In this document: in pieces, positions 17,270 through 26,183 of the stretch
Numbering within the stretch: the first letter of the stretch is position 1
Layout: each line of letters starts with the position of its first letter
Assembly (NCBI GenBank): GCA_002421005.1
Contig: DIJC01000024.1
Coordinates: forward strand, 56,770 to 120,769
Length of the DNA: 64,000 bases
Source of the DNA: Enterobacteriaceae bacterium UBA5654
GTDB taxonomy: Bacteria; Pseudomonadota; Gammaproteobacteria; Enterobacterales; Enterobacteriaceae
Direction of reading: 5' to 3'
The notes under the pieces: model-generated
Seen by the model: only the letters and a program-made list of their open reading frames with translations
Told to the model about the DNA's origin: nothing
Database searches by the model: none
Translations under genes and position numbers: made by a program

Positions 17270-17287
17270 CTCGCTTCTCAGAAGGAG
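17270..17287 (+). promoter_or_regulatory. ROSE-type RNA thermometer of ibpB
   Basis: CTCGCTT (17270-17276) pairs with AAGGAG (17282-17287), again with one bulged G in a TCGCT motif opposite the Shine-Dalgarno, loop CTCAG. Same design as at ibpA, so each chaperone has its own heat-controlled ribosome site. Confidence 0.82.
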
Positions 17288-17295
17288 AATGTAAT

Positions 17296-17724
17296 ATGCG
17301 TAACTACGATTTATCCCCGCTGCTGCGTCAATGGATTGGTTTTGACAAACTGGCCAACGCGCTGCAAAGCACCACGGAAGGCCAGGCTTTCCCGCCGTAC
17401 AACATCGAAAAAGGTGACGATAACCACTATCGCATCACCCTCGCGCTGGCCGGATTCCGTCAGGAAGATCTGGATATCCAGCTTGAAGGCACCCGCCTGA
17501 CCGTTAAAGGCACGCCGGTCAAAAGCGAAACCGAACCGAAATGGCTACATCAGGGACTGGTGATGCAACCGTTCAGCCTGACGTTTACCCTGGCTGAATA
17601 TATGGAAGTCGCCGGAGCGACCTTCAACCACGGTCTGCTGCATATTGATATTGTGCGCAATGTCCCCGAGGCCATCGCTCCCCAGCGTATCGCTATCAGC
17701 GAGCGCCCGGCGCTGAATAGTTAA
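17296..17724 (+). CDS. ibpB: Small heat-shock protein IbpB
   Basis: Partner of IbpA in binding unfolded proteins. 142 residues as in E. coli. Alpha-crystallin domain from FPPYNIEKGDDNHYRITLALAG to LLHIDIVRNVPE, C-terminal QRIAISERPALNS with the IAI motif. ATG at 17296 after AAGGAG. Terminated at 17739-17768. Confidence 0.97.
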   Translation: MRNYDLSPLLRQWIGFDKLANALQSTTEGQAFPPYNIEKGDDNHYRITLALAGFRQEDLDIQLEGTRLTVKGTPVKSETEPKWLHQGLVMQPFSLTFTLAEYMEVAGATFNHGLLHIDIVRNVPEAIAPQRIAISERPALNS

Positions 17725-17738
17725 GCTGCGCCCTCTTT

Positions 17739-17768
17739 AAAAGGCTCCCGTTGTGGAGCCTTTTTTGT
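17739..17768 (+). terminator. ibpAB terminator
   Basis: AAAAGGCTCC / GGAGCCTTTT hairpin followed by a T-run. Confidence 0.88.
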
Positions 17769-17830
17769 CTCTTTGCCCGCAGAGCAATGACGGGATACAC
17801 TGGTCACAATGCGGGAATTCGGGAGCGGCT

Positions 17831-18964
17831 ATGCGCGTTGAAAAAGTGGAATTTGAAGGGCTGTCAGGCGTCGGGCGGGTCCAGCTCGACCTCGCGCCAG
17901 ATCAACACATTTATACCTTTATCGGCGCGAATGGCGTGGGCAAGACCAAAACGCTGGAGGCGCTGTTTCAGGTTCTGTTTTTTAGCTGTGAACAGGTTAA
18001 AGGTGTTTCAGTTGGGTTTGCGCACGGTGATTTCAGATTCAGATCGTTCCTGAAAAGCGGGCAGCCCGATGTGGTTATTGGCATTGACGACAAAATTTTT
18101 CCCACTTCCTCAAAACTTACCGAAATATTTTCCAGCCTTGCCCATCCTCACCCCGTTATTTTCCTTGGAGCGCAGGCAAGAGGCGTCGTGAAACATAGCG
18201 AGCGTTCGTCGGGTCAGCCTCCAGGCACGCTGTCCCAGCGGCGGGAAAAATATCTCACAGCAACAATGTATAAAATGAAGTCCGATTTTGGCTCCATGAA
18301 TATGGAAACCAGTATCGAAGAGTGGTTTGTTACGCTTGCCCGCTCCTCCAACCCGTATCAGAAAAAAGAAGACAATCGCGAAATCGAAATCAAAACGGTC
18401 ATTCGTTTGCTGCATGATATCGATGCCCGTATCGATCCCGATTTCCTCGAAATCAGCGGTGATGATCGCGTCAGCCTGAAGATTGAGGGGCAAAAGCGCG
18501 AACTGGCACAGCTTAGCTCCGGTTTTACCTCTATCCTGAAACTCATCCAGGCTATCGTGTCTGGCTACGGCTACTTCACCAATGAAACCGAGCTGCAAAA
18601 AGTAAATGGGATCGTGTTAATTGATGAAATCGAAAGCCATCTGCACCTGACCTGGCAGGCCAGCATCATTCCGCTGCTGAAAAAACTCTTCCCCAACACG
18701 ACGTTCTACATTACCACCCACTCATCGGTCGTACTTTCACAGTTGAAAGAAGGCGAGGCGTATACGCTGTATCGCGATGATGACGGTGCGGTAAAAACCA
18801 GGCTCATTCCGGCTCCGAATAAAGCCGCGTTGGCGGATATTTTAAGAGACGTTTTCCAGGTCGATCTTAATCAAATGAAGTTTGAAAACAGCAGCGTAGA
18901 CGAACAGGCCGCAGGAAAAGCACGTCTGCTGGCGTTGCTGAAACAGCAGGAGAGTAAAAAATGA
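17831..18964 (+). CDS. AAA/ABC-type ATPase of a two-gene PIN module
   Basis: 377-residue SMC/RecF-like ATPase of the AAA_15/AAA_21 kind. Walker A GANGVGKT at 32-39, an ABC-like signature QLSSGFTS near 227-234, Walker B IVLIDEIESH at 261-270 and H-loop TTHSS near 295-299. ATPases of this group are typical first genes of defence modules (OLD, PtuA, AriA), where they sense infection and control a partner nuclease. Starts at the ATG at 17831 after GGGAG; the ORF extends upstream into the ibpB terminator and that part is rejected. It overlaps the PIN gene by 4 bases (ATGA). Absent between ibpB and yidE in E. coli K-12. No known system is recognised; the defence role is inference. Confidence 0.85.
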   Translation: MRVEKVEFEGLSGVGRVQLDLAPDQHIYTFIGANGVGKTKTLEALFQVLFFSCEQVKGVSVGFAHGDFRFRSFLKSGQPDVVIGIDDKIFPTSSKLTEIFSSLAHPHPVIFLGAQARGVVKHSERSSGQPPGTLSQRREKYLTATMYKMKSDFGSMNMETSIEEWFVTLARSSNPYQKKEDNREIEIKTVIRLLHDIDARIDPDFLEISGDDRVSLKIEGQKRELAQLSSGFTSILKLIQAIVSGYGYFTNETELQKVNGIVLIDEIESHLHLTWQASIIPLLKKLFPNTTFYITTHSSVVLSQLKEGEAYTLYRDDDGAVKTRLIPAPNKAALADILRDVFQVDLNQMKFENSSVDEQAAGKARLLALLKQQESKK

Positions 18965-19422
18965 CACGGAAAGTTTTGCTGGACGCTAATCTTTTGATCG
19001 CCGCCTTTGATACTAACGGCACCACGTCGGAGGCGATGAAAGCGATTGCCAGCGAAAAACTCGCGGCGCTGTTAAACGACCCGGAAGCGCTGATTTTTAT
19101 TACTCCGCTGGTGCGCTACGAAGTATTAAGAGGGATTAGCTGGCAAAACCAGGCTGATTTCCTGACGATGCAGACGACACTTAACGAATTTCCAGAACTG
19201 GAGATCACCCGCGATATTTCTGAGCTATCCGCTAATCTTTTCCGCCTGGACAAGGATAACGCGATAAAACTCAATGAAAAACGCAACGTTGATAAACGGC
19301 GCTTTGACGTTTTTCATTTTTGTAGCGCGCACTGTAACAGCCTCGAATTGTGCTCGAACGATACCGATATCGCGAAAATCGCCAGCCTGCATATGACATA
19401 TCAACAAACTATTGTTGCCTGA
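18961..19422 (+). CDS. PIN-domain nuclease paired with the ATPase
   Basis: 153-residue PIN protein. Acidic residues fit a PIN active site: Asp8 in KVLLDANLLIA, Glu54 in VRYEVLRG, Asp116 in RRFDVFHF and Asp134/Asp136 in CSNDTDIAKI. VapC-type PIN proteins cut RNA (often tRNA). Unlike normal VapBC pairs there is no small antitoxin in front; the preceding, translationally coupled gene is a large ATPase, which may hold the nuclease inactive. A terminator follows at once. Function is inferred from domains and coupling only. Confidence 0.82.
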   Translation: MTRKVLLDANLLIAAFDTNGTTSEAMKAIASEKLAALLNDPEALIFITPLVRYEVLRGISWQNQADFLTMQTTLNEFPELEITRDISELSANLFRLDKDNAIKLNEKRNVDKRRFDVFHFCSAHCNSLELCSNDTDIAKIASLHMTYQQTIVA

Positions 19423-19426
19423 TCTG

Positions 19427-19453
19427 AAAGCCCCGTACTCACGGGGCTTTTTT
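19427..19453 (+). terminator. Terminator after the ATPase/PIN module
   Basis: AAAGCCCCGT / ACGGGGCTTT hairpin with loop ACTC, then a T-run. Confidence 0.88.
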
Positions 19454-19532
19454 GTGCGCTACCACCCATACATCCCCCGTTATCTCTGCCAGAATCCTTT
19501 CTATCCGTAATGTTATTCACAGGGAAAAAAAG

Positions 19533-21194
19533 ATGAGTGATATAGCATTAACCGTCAGCGTTCTGGCGCTGGTGGCTGTAGTAGGGTTGTGGATCGGCAA
19601 TATCAAAATACGCGGTGTGGGGTTTGGCATCGGCGGGGTGCTTTTTGGTGGCATTATCGTCGGACACTTTGTCGAACAGGCTGGCATCACTCTGAGTAGC
19701 CCGATGCTGCATTTTATTCAGGAGTTTGGCCTGATCCTCTTTGTCTACACCATTGGTATTCAGGTGGGACCGGGGTTTTTTACCTCGCTGCGGGTATCGG
19801 GACTGCGGCTGAATTTATTTGCCATCCTCATCGTCATTATGGGCGGGCTGGTCACCGCCATTGTGCACAAATTCTTTAATGTTCCGCTGCCGGTGGTGCT
19901 TGGCATTTTCTCCGGTGCGGTGACGAATACGCCCGCGCTGGGAGCCGGGCAGCAGATCCTGCGTGACCTGGGCGTGGGCGGAGATGTCGTCGATCAAATG
20001 GGGATGAGCTACGCAATGGCCTATCCGTTTGGTATTTGCGGCATTCTTCTCTCTATGTGGCTGATTCGCCTTTTCTTTCGCATTAGCGTTGAGAAAGAAG
20101 CGCAGGACTTTGATGCCAGTTCCGGCAGCAGAAATCTCCAGCTTCAGACCATTAATCTCTGCGTTGAAAACCCGAATCTGCATAACCTTGCGTTACAGGA
20201 GATCCCGTTGCTCGACAGCGATAAAATCGTCTGCTCGCGCCTGAAACGTGGCGATATCCTGATGGTTCCCGCGCCCACGACCCTGATTCAGAACGGCGAT
20301 TTGCTGTATCTGGTCGGGCAGCAGGCGGATCTGACTGCCGCGAAGCTGGTGATTGGTAAAGAGGTTGAAACCTCGCTGTCAACGCACGGCACCGACCTTT
20401 GCGTTGAGCGGGTGGTGGTCACTAACGAAAAAGTGCTCGGCAAGAAGCTGCGCGATCTGGATTTCAAACAGCGCTATGACGTGGTGATTTCAAGACTTAA
20501 CCGCGCCGGGATCGAGCTGGTAGCCAGCAACAGCGCCGTATTGCAGTTCGGCGATATTCTTAATCTGGTGGGCCGTCAGGCGTCAATTGATGCGGTCGCG
20601 GCGGAGCTGGGCAACGCGCAGCAAAAACTTCAGCAGGTGCAGATGCTGCCGGTATTTATCGGCATCGGGCTCGGCGTGCTACTGGGCTCCATTCCGCTGT
20701 TTATCCCCGGTTTCCCGGTCGCGCTGAAGCTGGGGCTGGCCGGTGGGCCGCTGATTATGGCGCTGATCCTCGGGCGCATCGGCACTATCGGCAAGCTGTA
20801 CTGGTTTATGCCGCCGAGCGCAAACCTCGCGCTGCGTGAGCTGGGGATCGTGCTGTTTCTGGCAGTCGTCGGGCTGAAATCCGGCGGTGACTTTGTTCAG
20901 ACGCTGGTTGAGGGCGATGGTTTAAGCTGGGTAGGCTACGGTATTTTTATCACCGGTATTCCGCTTATCACCGTCGGCATTCTGGCGCGCATGTTGGCGA
21001 AGATGAATTATCTGACCATTTGCGGGATGCTCGCCGGGTCCATGACCGATCCGCCCGCGCTGGCTTTTGCGAACAATCTCCATTCGACCAGCGGGGCGGC
21101 AGCGCTGTCATACGCCACGGTTTACCCGCTGGTCATGTTCCTGCGCATTATCACCCCCCAGTTGCTGGCCGTTCTGTTCTGGGGGATAAGTTAA
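19533..21194 (+). CDS. yidE: YidE, AspT/YidE-family putative transporter
   Basis: 553-residue inner-membrane protein of the aspartate-alanine antiporter type. Two hydrophobic halves flank a central pair of TrkA-C (RCK_C) regulatory domains (for example DLLYLVGQQADL and GDILNLVGRQASI). Substrate unknown. Start ATG at 19533 gives MSDIALTVSVLAL and the E. coli length; upstream in-frame codons include the preceding terminator and are rejected. The 3' end overlaps the convergent yidP by 4 bases. Confidence 0.94.
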   Translation: MSDIALTVSVLALVAVVGLWIGNIKIRGVGFGIGGVLFGGIIVGHFVEQAGITLSSPMLHFIQEFGLILFVYTIGIQVGPGFFTSLRVSGLRLNLFAILIVIMGGLVTAIVHKFFNVPLPVVLGIFSGAVTNTPALGAGQQILRDLGVGGDVVDQMGMSYAMAYPFGICGILLSMWLIRLFFRISVEKEAQDFDASSGSRNLQLQTINLCVENPNLHNLALQEIPLLDSDKIVCSRLKRGDILMVPAPTTLIQNGDLLYLVGQQADLTAAKLVIGKEVETSLSTHGTDLCVERVVVTNEKVLGKKLRDLDFKQRYDVVISRLNRAGIELVASNSAVLQFGDILNLVGRQASIDAVAAELGNAQQKLQQVQMLPVFIGIGLGVLLGSIPLFIPGFPVALKLGLAGGPLIMALILGRIGTIGKLYWFMPPSANLALRELGIVLFLAVVGLKSGGDFVQTLVEGDGLSWVGYGIFITGIPLITVGILARMLAKMNYLTICGMLAGSMTDPPALAFANNLHSTSGAAALSYATVYPLVMFLRIITPQLLAVLFWGIS

Positions 21195-21895
21195 TGCACG
21201 CGCAGCAGGTGGTAATCGACCTGATACTCGCTGGCATTGCGAAACATAATCGAATAGTTTAAAAACTCGCCGCTATTGCTGTAGGAAAGTGAAGTAATAC
21301 GCAATAGCGGCGTATTTTCTGTCACCATCATTAATTGCGCGACTTTTCTGTCCGCCAGCACCGGCGACAGGCTTTCATAATTCCCGGTGATTATTATTCC
21401 GCACTCATTTTCAATATAGCGAAACTTCGAGCCTTCCAGATGCGCAATCGATAAATTGCGAAACAGCTTTACCGGCATATAGCTGTCTTCCAGCATTATG
21501 GGTTTATCATCGACATAACGCAGACGCCGCGAATAATAAATCCGCTCATCGGGCTGAATTCGTAGCTGCCTGGCAATAGCGGGCGGCGCGGGCATCACCA
21601 CAAAATCCAGAACTTTGCTGAATACAATCCGGCCCTGGCTCTCCATGACCTCGCATAATCCGGTCAGATTGCTGGTCTCCTGATACACATCCTTTTGAAT
21701 CACATACGTTCCGCTACCGTGTTTACGTTCGACCAGCCCCCAGAGAATTAACAAATCAATGGCTTTACGAATGGTCATCCGCGAAACGGCATACTCCTCC
21801 GCCAGCTTTTTTTCGCCCGGAAGTGGACTGCCAACATTGTAATGCTCTGAATTAAGCCGCAGCCGTAATTTATCGGCTATCGATTTGTAGATCAT
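21191..21895 (-). CDS. yidP: YidP, GntR/UTRA-family regulator
   Basis: 234-residue GntR-family repressor of the HutC/UTRA branch. HTH at about 20-60 (PLPGEKKLAEEYAVSRMTIRKA in two parts), then a UTRA effector domain (IYYSRRLRYVDDKPIMLEDSYMP). It is divergent from the alpha-glucoside PTS operon, with 276 bases between, so it is the likely local repressor responding to a phosphosugar. Convergent with yidE. Confidence 0.92.
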   Translation of the reverse strand: MIYKSIADKLRLRLNSEHYNVGSPLPGEKKLAEEYAVSRMTIRKAIDLLILWGLVERKHGSGTYVIQKDVYQETSNLTGLCEVMESQGRIVFSKVLDFVVMPAPPAIARQLRIQPDERIYYSRRLRYVDDKPIMLEDSYMPVKLFRNLSIAHLEGSKFRYIENECGIIITGNYESLSPVLADRKVAQLMMVTENTPLLRITSLSYSNSGEFLNYSIMFRNASEYQVDYHLLRVH

Positions 21896-22171
21896 CGTTA
21901 GATCTCTCCTTGTCCCCGGTACGCATCGGTGAACGTACTATTTATCAATATAAAGCAACAGGTTATAAAAATGAAAAGTTAAGCGGCAGATAAACATGTC
22001 TAACATTTGGCAGAAAACAATACAACTCGCCCTAATTTAAAATCATGAGTTCGGTCACAAATAATTCTAATGTTTCATGTTTTTTATTCGCCCTCTTTTT
22101 ATTGTTAACGCAGCAGGACGCTATCACAAAAAAATAAATGCTCTACGTGTTCTTTATCGAGGATGTAAAAA
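21896..22171. promoter_or_regulatory. Divergent control region yidP / PTS operon
   Basis: AT-rich non-coding region. A short palindrome ATGTCTAACAT at 21996-22006 resembles GntR-family half sites (GT-TA-AC) and could be a YidP operator; this is weak. No terminator or ORF of note. Confidence 0.4.
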
Positions 22172-23791
22172 ATGCTTAGTCAAATTCAACGCTTTGGTGG
22201 TGCGATGTTCACGCCAGTGCTGCTGTTCCCGTTTGCCGGGATGGTTGTTGGCATTGCCATCATGTTACAAAATCCGATGTTTGTTGGTGATTCTCTTACC
22301 CGACCCGATAGTCTTTTTTTCCAAATTATAAAAATTATCGAAGAAGGTGGCTGGACTATTTTTCGTAATATGCCGCTTATATTTGCCGTCGGGCTGCCTT
22401 TGGGTCTGGCAAAACATGCACATGGGCGTGCCTGCCTGGCTGTATTAGTGAGTTTCTTAACATGGAACTATTTTATTTGCGCGATGGGAATAACATGGGG
22501 CGGTTTTTTTGGCGTTAATTTCGCGATTGAACCGACAACCGGTAGCGGCCTGACAATGATTGCCGGGATCAAAACGCTCGATACCAGCATTATTGGGGCA
22601 ATTGCGATTTCTGGCATTGTTACCGCGATCCATAATCGCTGCTATGAAAAAACATTGCCGGTATTTCTTGGAATATTCCAGGGGACATCGTTTGTCGTGA
22701 TCGTCGCCTTTTTTATGATGATCCCCTGCGCCTGGATAACCCTGCTGTGCTGGCCAAAAGTGCAGATCGCCATTCAGTCATTGCAAACTTTTTTAAGCGG
22801 AGCGGGCGCGCTGGGCGTATGGATCTACACCTTCCTGGAACGTATTTTAATTCCCACCGGGCTGCATCATTTTGTCTATGGCCCGTTTGTGTTTGGTCCG
22901 GCGGTGGTTGAAGGTGGATTACAGCCTTACTGGATCCAGCATCTGCACGAATTTAGCCAAAGCTCCCAGCCGTTGAAAGACCTGTTCCCCGCTGGCGGTT
23001 TCGCCATGCACGGTAACTCGAAAGTCTTCGGCGCACCGGGTGTGGCGCTGGCTATCTACTTCACCGCCGCACCGCAAAACCGCGCGAAAGTGGCAGGCTT
23101 ACTGATCCCGGCAACCCTGACGGCAATTCTGGTCGGCATTACCGAGCCGCTGGAATTTACCTTCCTGTTTATTGCGCCGTTCCTGTTCGTTATTCACGCC
23201 CTGTTAGCCGCCACCATGACCGCCGTGATGTATATGGCGGGCGTCGTGGGGATGTTCGGCGGCGGAATGCTCAACGAATTTTTACCGCTGAACTGGATGC
23301 CGATGTTCCATAACCACGCATCGGTGATGTTCATCCAGATGGGTATTGGTCTGTGCTTCACCGCCATCTGGTTCGTGGTCTTCCGCACGTTGATCCTGCG
23401 CTTCAACCTGAAAACGCCAGGACGCGAAGACAGTGAAATCAAACTTTACAGCAAAGCCGATTATAAAGCGGCGCAGGGGCAAACGACCGCCGCAGAGCCC
23501 GCTACCCGTCTCGGCCAGGCTGCCGGATTCCTCCAGGCGCTGGGCGGTGCGGACAATATTGAAAGCGTGAATAACTGTGCGACGCGCCTGCGCATTGAGT
23601 TAATTGATCCCGCCAGAATGCAGAGTGATGACGTCTTCAGGGCGCTGGGTGCGCACGGGGTTGTCCGCCGTGGTAACGCGATTCAGGTCATTGTCGGGCT
23701 GAATGTCCCGCAGGTCCGGGATCAGCTTGAAGTGCTGATAAAAACGCAATGCGTTAATGAACATTCCAACATGACAGAGGCTGTATCATGA
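22172..23791 (+). CDS. glvC: PTS alpha-glucoside EIICB component
   Basis: Phosphotransferase permease that imports and phosphorylates an alpha-glucoside such as maltose or sucrose isomers. 539 residues: EIIC membrane domain to about 415 (GLHHFVYGPFVFGP, GITEPLEFTFLF), a Gln/Ala-rich linker, then EIIB with phospho-Cys469 in NNCATRLRIELID. No EIIA domain, so it must use another IIA such as Crr. In E. coli K-12 the same locus is split into glvC and glvB; here it is one intact gene. Overlaps the GH4 hydrolase gene by 4 bases. Confidence 0.9.
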   Translation: MLSQIQRFGGAMFTPVLLFPFAGMVVGIAIMLQNPMFVGDSLTRPDSLFFQIIKIIEEGGWTIFRNMPLIFAVGLPLGLAKHAHGRACLAVLVSFLTWNYFICAMGITWGGFFGVNFAIEPTTGSGLTMIAGIKTLDTSIIGAIAISGIVTAIHNRCYEKTLPVFLGIFQGTSFVVIVAFFMMIPCAWITLLCWPKVQIAIQSLQTFLSGAGALGVWIYTFLERILIPTGLHHFVYGPFVFGPAVVEGGLQPYWIQHLHEFSQSSQPLKDLFPAGGFAMHGNSKVFGAPGVALAIYFTAAPQNRAKVAGLLIPATLTAILVGITEPLEFTFLFIAPFLFVIHALLAATMTAVMYMAGVVGMFGGGMLNEFLPLNWMPMFHNHASVMFIQMGIGLCFTAIWFVVFRTLILRFNLKTPGREDSEIKLYSKADYKAAQGQTTAAEPATRLGQAAGFLQALGGADNIESVNNCATRLRIELIDPARMQSDDVFRALGAHGVVRRGNAIQVIVGLNVPQVRDQLEVLIKTQCVNEHSNMTEAVS

Positions 23792-25110
23792 AAAAATTCT
23801 CAGTAGTTATTGCCGGTGGTGGCAGCACGTTTACGCCAGGTATCGTATTGATGTTATTAGCAAATCAGCACCGTCTGCCGCTGCGATCGCTGAAGTTCTA
23901 TGACAACGACGGCGCACGTCAGGAAATCGTCGCTGAAGCCTGCAAAATCATTATGAAGGAACAGGCACCGGATATTGAATTCAGCTATACCACCGACCCG
24001 CAAGCCGCATTCAGCGATGTGGATTTCGTGATGGCGCACATCCGCGTCGGCAAATACCCGATGCGCGAAAAAGATGAAAAAATCCCGCTGCGCCACGGCG
24101 TGCTGGGTCAGGAAACCTGCGGACCGGGCGGCATTGCCTACGGGATGCGCTCCATCGGCGGGGTGCTGGAGCTGGTCGATTATATGGAACAGTATTCCCC
24201 CAATGCATGGATGCTGAACTATTCCAACCCGGCGGCGATTGTCGCCGAGGCCACGCGCCGTCTGCGCCCGAACGCGAAAATCCTCAACATCTGCGATATG
24301 CCGATCGGCATTGAAGGGCGGATGGCACAGATTGTCGGCCTTCAGGATCGTAAGCAGCTACGCGTGCGCTACTACGGCCTGAACCATTTTGGCTGGTGGA
24401 ACGCGATTGAGGATTTGCAGGGCAACGATTTGATGCCGCAACTGCGCGAGTACGTGGCAAAACACGGCTATGTGCCGCCGTCGAACGATCCGCACACCGA
24501 AGCAAGCTGGAATGATACTTTCAGCAAGGCAAAAGATGTGCAGGCGCTCGATCCCGAGACTATGCCGAATACGTATCTGAAATATTATCTGTACCCGGAT
24601 TATGTGGTCGCGCACGCCAACCCGGAACGCACCCGCGCCAACGAGGTGATGGATCACCGTGAGAAGCAGGTGTTCAGCGCCTGCCGCGCTATCATAAAAG
24701 CCGGTCACTCTGCCGCCGGGGATCTGGAGATCGATGAGCATGCGTCCTACATCGTCGATCTGGCGGCGGCCATTGCCTTCAACACCCAGGAGCGAATGCT
24801 GCTGATTGTGCCCAATAATGGGGCTATCCATAATTTCGACGCCGACGCGATGGTCGAAATTCCCTGTCTGGTGGGAAAAAATGGGCCAGAGCCGCTGACC
24901 GTGGGTGATATTCCGCACTTCCAGAAAGGGCTGATGAGCCAGCAGGTGGCGGTGGAAAAACTGGTGGTGGATGCGTGGGAAGAACGGTCGTATCAGAGAC
25001 TGTGGCAGGCCATCACCCTGTCGAAAACCGTACCGAGCGCCTCGGTGGCGAAGGCCATTCTGGATGATTTGATTGAGGCTAATAAGGCGTATTGGCCGGA
25101 GCTGAGGTAA
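23788..25110 (+). CDS. glvA: 6-phospho-alpha-glucosidase, GH4
   Basis: NAD+ and Mn2+-dependent family 4 hydrolase that cleaves the phosphorylated disaccharide made by the PTS. 440 residues. NAD-binding GGGSTFTPG near the N-terminus; metal ligands Cys169 in NICDMPIG and His200 in GLNHFGWW; Asp170 is the expected acid. Cys-Asp-Met-Pro is the alpha-glucosidase form of the motif. Overlaps the EIICB gene (ATGA). In E. coli K-12 the counterpart (glvG) is a fragment, so this is an intact version. Confidence 0.93.
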   Translation: MKKFSVVIAGGGSTFTPGIVLMLLANQHRLPLRSLKFYDNDGARQEIVAEACKIIMKEQAPDIEFSYTTDPQAAFSDVDFVMAHIRVGKYPMREKDEKIPLRHGVLGQETCGPGGIAYGMRSIGGVLELVDYMEQYSPNAWMLNYSNPAAIVAEATRRLRPNAKILNICDMPIGIEGRMAQIVGLQDRKQLRVRYYGLNHFGWWNAIEDLQGNDLMPQLREYVAKHGYVPPSNDPHTEASWNDTFSKAKDVQALDPETMPNTYLKYYLYPDYVVAHANPERTRANEVMDHREKQVFSACRAIIKAGHSAAGDLEIDEHASYIVDLAAAIAFNTQERMLLIVPNNGAIHNFDADAMVEIPCLVGKNGPEPLTVGDIPHFQKGLMSQQVAVEKLVVDAWEERSYQRLWQAITLSKTVPSASVAKAILDDLIEANKAYWPELR

Positions 25111-25116
25111 GCTTGC

Positions 25117-25143
25117 TGCCGGGTAGCACAACGTTACCCGGCA
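25117..25143. terminator. Hairpin between glvA and yidL
   Basis: TGCCGGGTA (25117-25125) and TACCCGGCA (25135-25143), perfect 9-bp arms between convergent genes; overlaps the yidL stop. No T-run, probably a bidirectional stop or mRNA end stabiliser. Confidence 0.5.
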
Positions 25144-26009
25144 ATCCCCCCTTCTCTCCTCATCACCGCCGAAGGCGCATAGCCAAACTTCCGCTTAAAC
25201 GCCTTGCTGAAGTGAAACGAATCAAAGAAGTTAAGCATATCGGCGATTTTGCTGACTGAATTCCCTTCCTGTTTAAGCAGCGACAGCGCCAGATCCAGCC
25301 GGGCATCCAGATAGTATTCCTTCGGCGTTTTCCCGGTATAGCGCAAAAACAGGCGGCGCAAGTACTGTTCGCTGCACTGCATCCACTGCGCCATGTCGGC
25401 TACGCTCCAGCGTTTTTGCAGATCGGCGTGGAGCAGGGCGATCAATTTTTCTATGCGGAGAAGCTGGCGGTCTTTGGTGCCGTTTTCCAGGATCAGACAA
25501 ATCCACTGGTAGATGATTTTTGTCAGAAAGGCGACCGCCAGATTATTTTTCACTGGTTTTCGGCTGGCGATCAGCTTTTCAACTTCATTAAGCTCATCCT
25601 TAAAGGTAATTCCGTTATAAATAATAGCTTGCTGAAATAAAGGGATCTCCATAACGCTGGTAGGGATAAATTCCATCCAGTATTGTTCCCAAATCAGACC
25701 ATCACAATGATAAGACTTTATATCGATTGGTTTTAAGAATATAACGCAATTGCCATTAAGAACAATTTCGGAATTATCGTTAAGTTTAATTTTTCCGCAT
25801 CCCTGAAGGGTATAAACCGCGACCCATGAGTTGGCGATGAGCGGCTTCTTTTTGTCGCGAGGCCACATCACACGGTAGCTTTCATCGGCCAGCGTGTGCC
25901 ATAACGAGATCAGTGAAATTCCGCTTGAGATCACATTTTCCTCAAGAACTAACGGAATATTGTAGGTGGTTTCGTTTTTTACATGCGAATTATGCTTTTT
26001 TCCATTCAT
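25134..26009 (-). CDS. yidL: YidL, AraC-family regulator
   Basis: 291-residue AraC/XylS regulator with an N-terminal cupin-like effector domain (VAVYTLQGCGKIKLNDNSEI) and two C-terminal HTH motifs (WSVADMAQWMQCSEQYLRRLF and SVSKIADMLNFFDSFHFSKAF, in parts), ending FGYAPSAVMRRE. Divergent from yidK-yidJ, as in E. coli, so it is the likely activator of the transporter/sulfatase pair. Lower GC than its neighbours in the first half. Confidence 0.9.
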   Translation of the reverse strand: MNGKKHNSHVKNETTYNIPLVLEENVISSGISLISLWHTLADESYRVMWPRDKKKPLIANSWVAVYTLQGCGKIKLNDNSEIVLNGNCVIFLKPIDIKSYHCDGLIWEQYWMEFIPTSVMEIPLFQQAIIYNGITFKDELNEVEKLIASRKPVKNNLAVAFLTKIIYQWICLILENGTKDRQLLRIEKLIALLHADLQKRWSVADMAQWMQCSEQYLRRLFLRYTGKTPKEYYLDARLDLALSLLKQEGNSVSKIADMLNFFDSFHFSKAFKRKFGYAPSAVMRREGGIAG

Positions 26010-26183
26010 TTTAATTTCCCTTCAGCGAATGATGCCAGCAACCTGATTTTTTGGAATTTAGCAAAAAAAGAACTGCTCAGGGATACATTGCATCTCGTTT
26101 TAGAAAAATCATCACCTAAACCCGGCGCGATCGCTATTTATTTATCGCTGCGTCGGAATATAACGATAAACATGGGGTACAAG

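Noticed and set aside
17753..17830. Longer N-terminus for the ATPase gene
   Set aside because: The extension begins inside the ibpB terminator; MRVEKVEFEG at 17831 is the usual start of an SMC-like ATPase and has a ribosome site.
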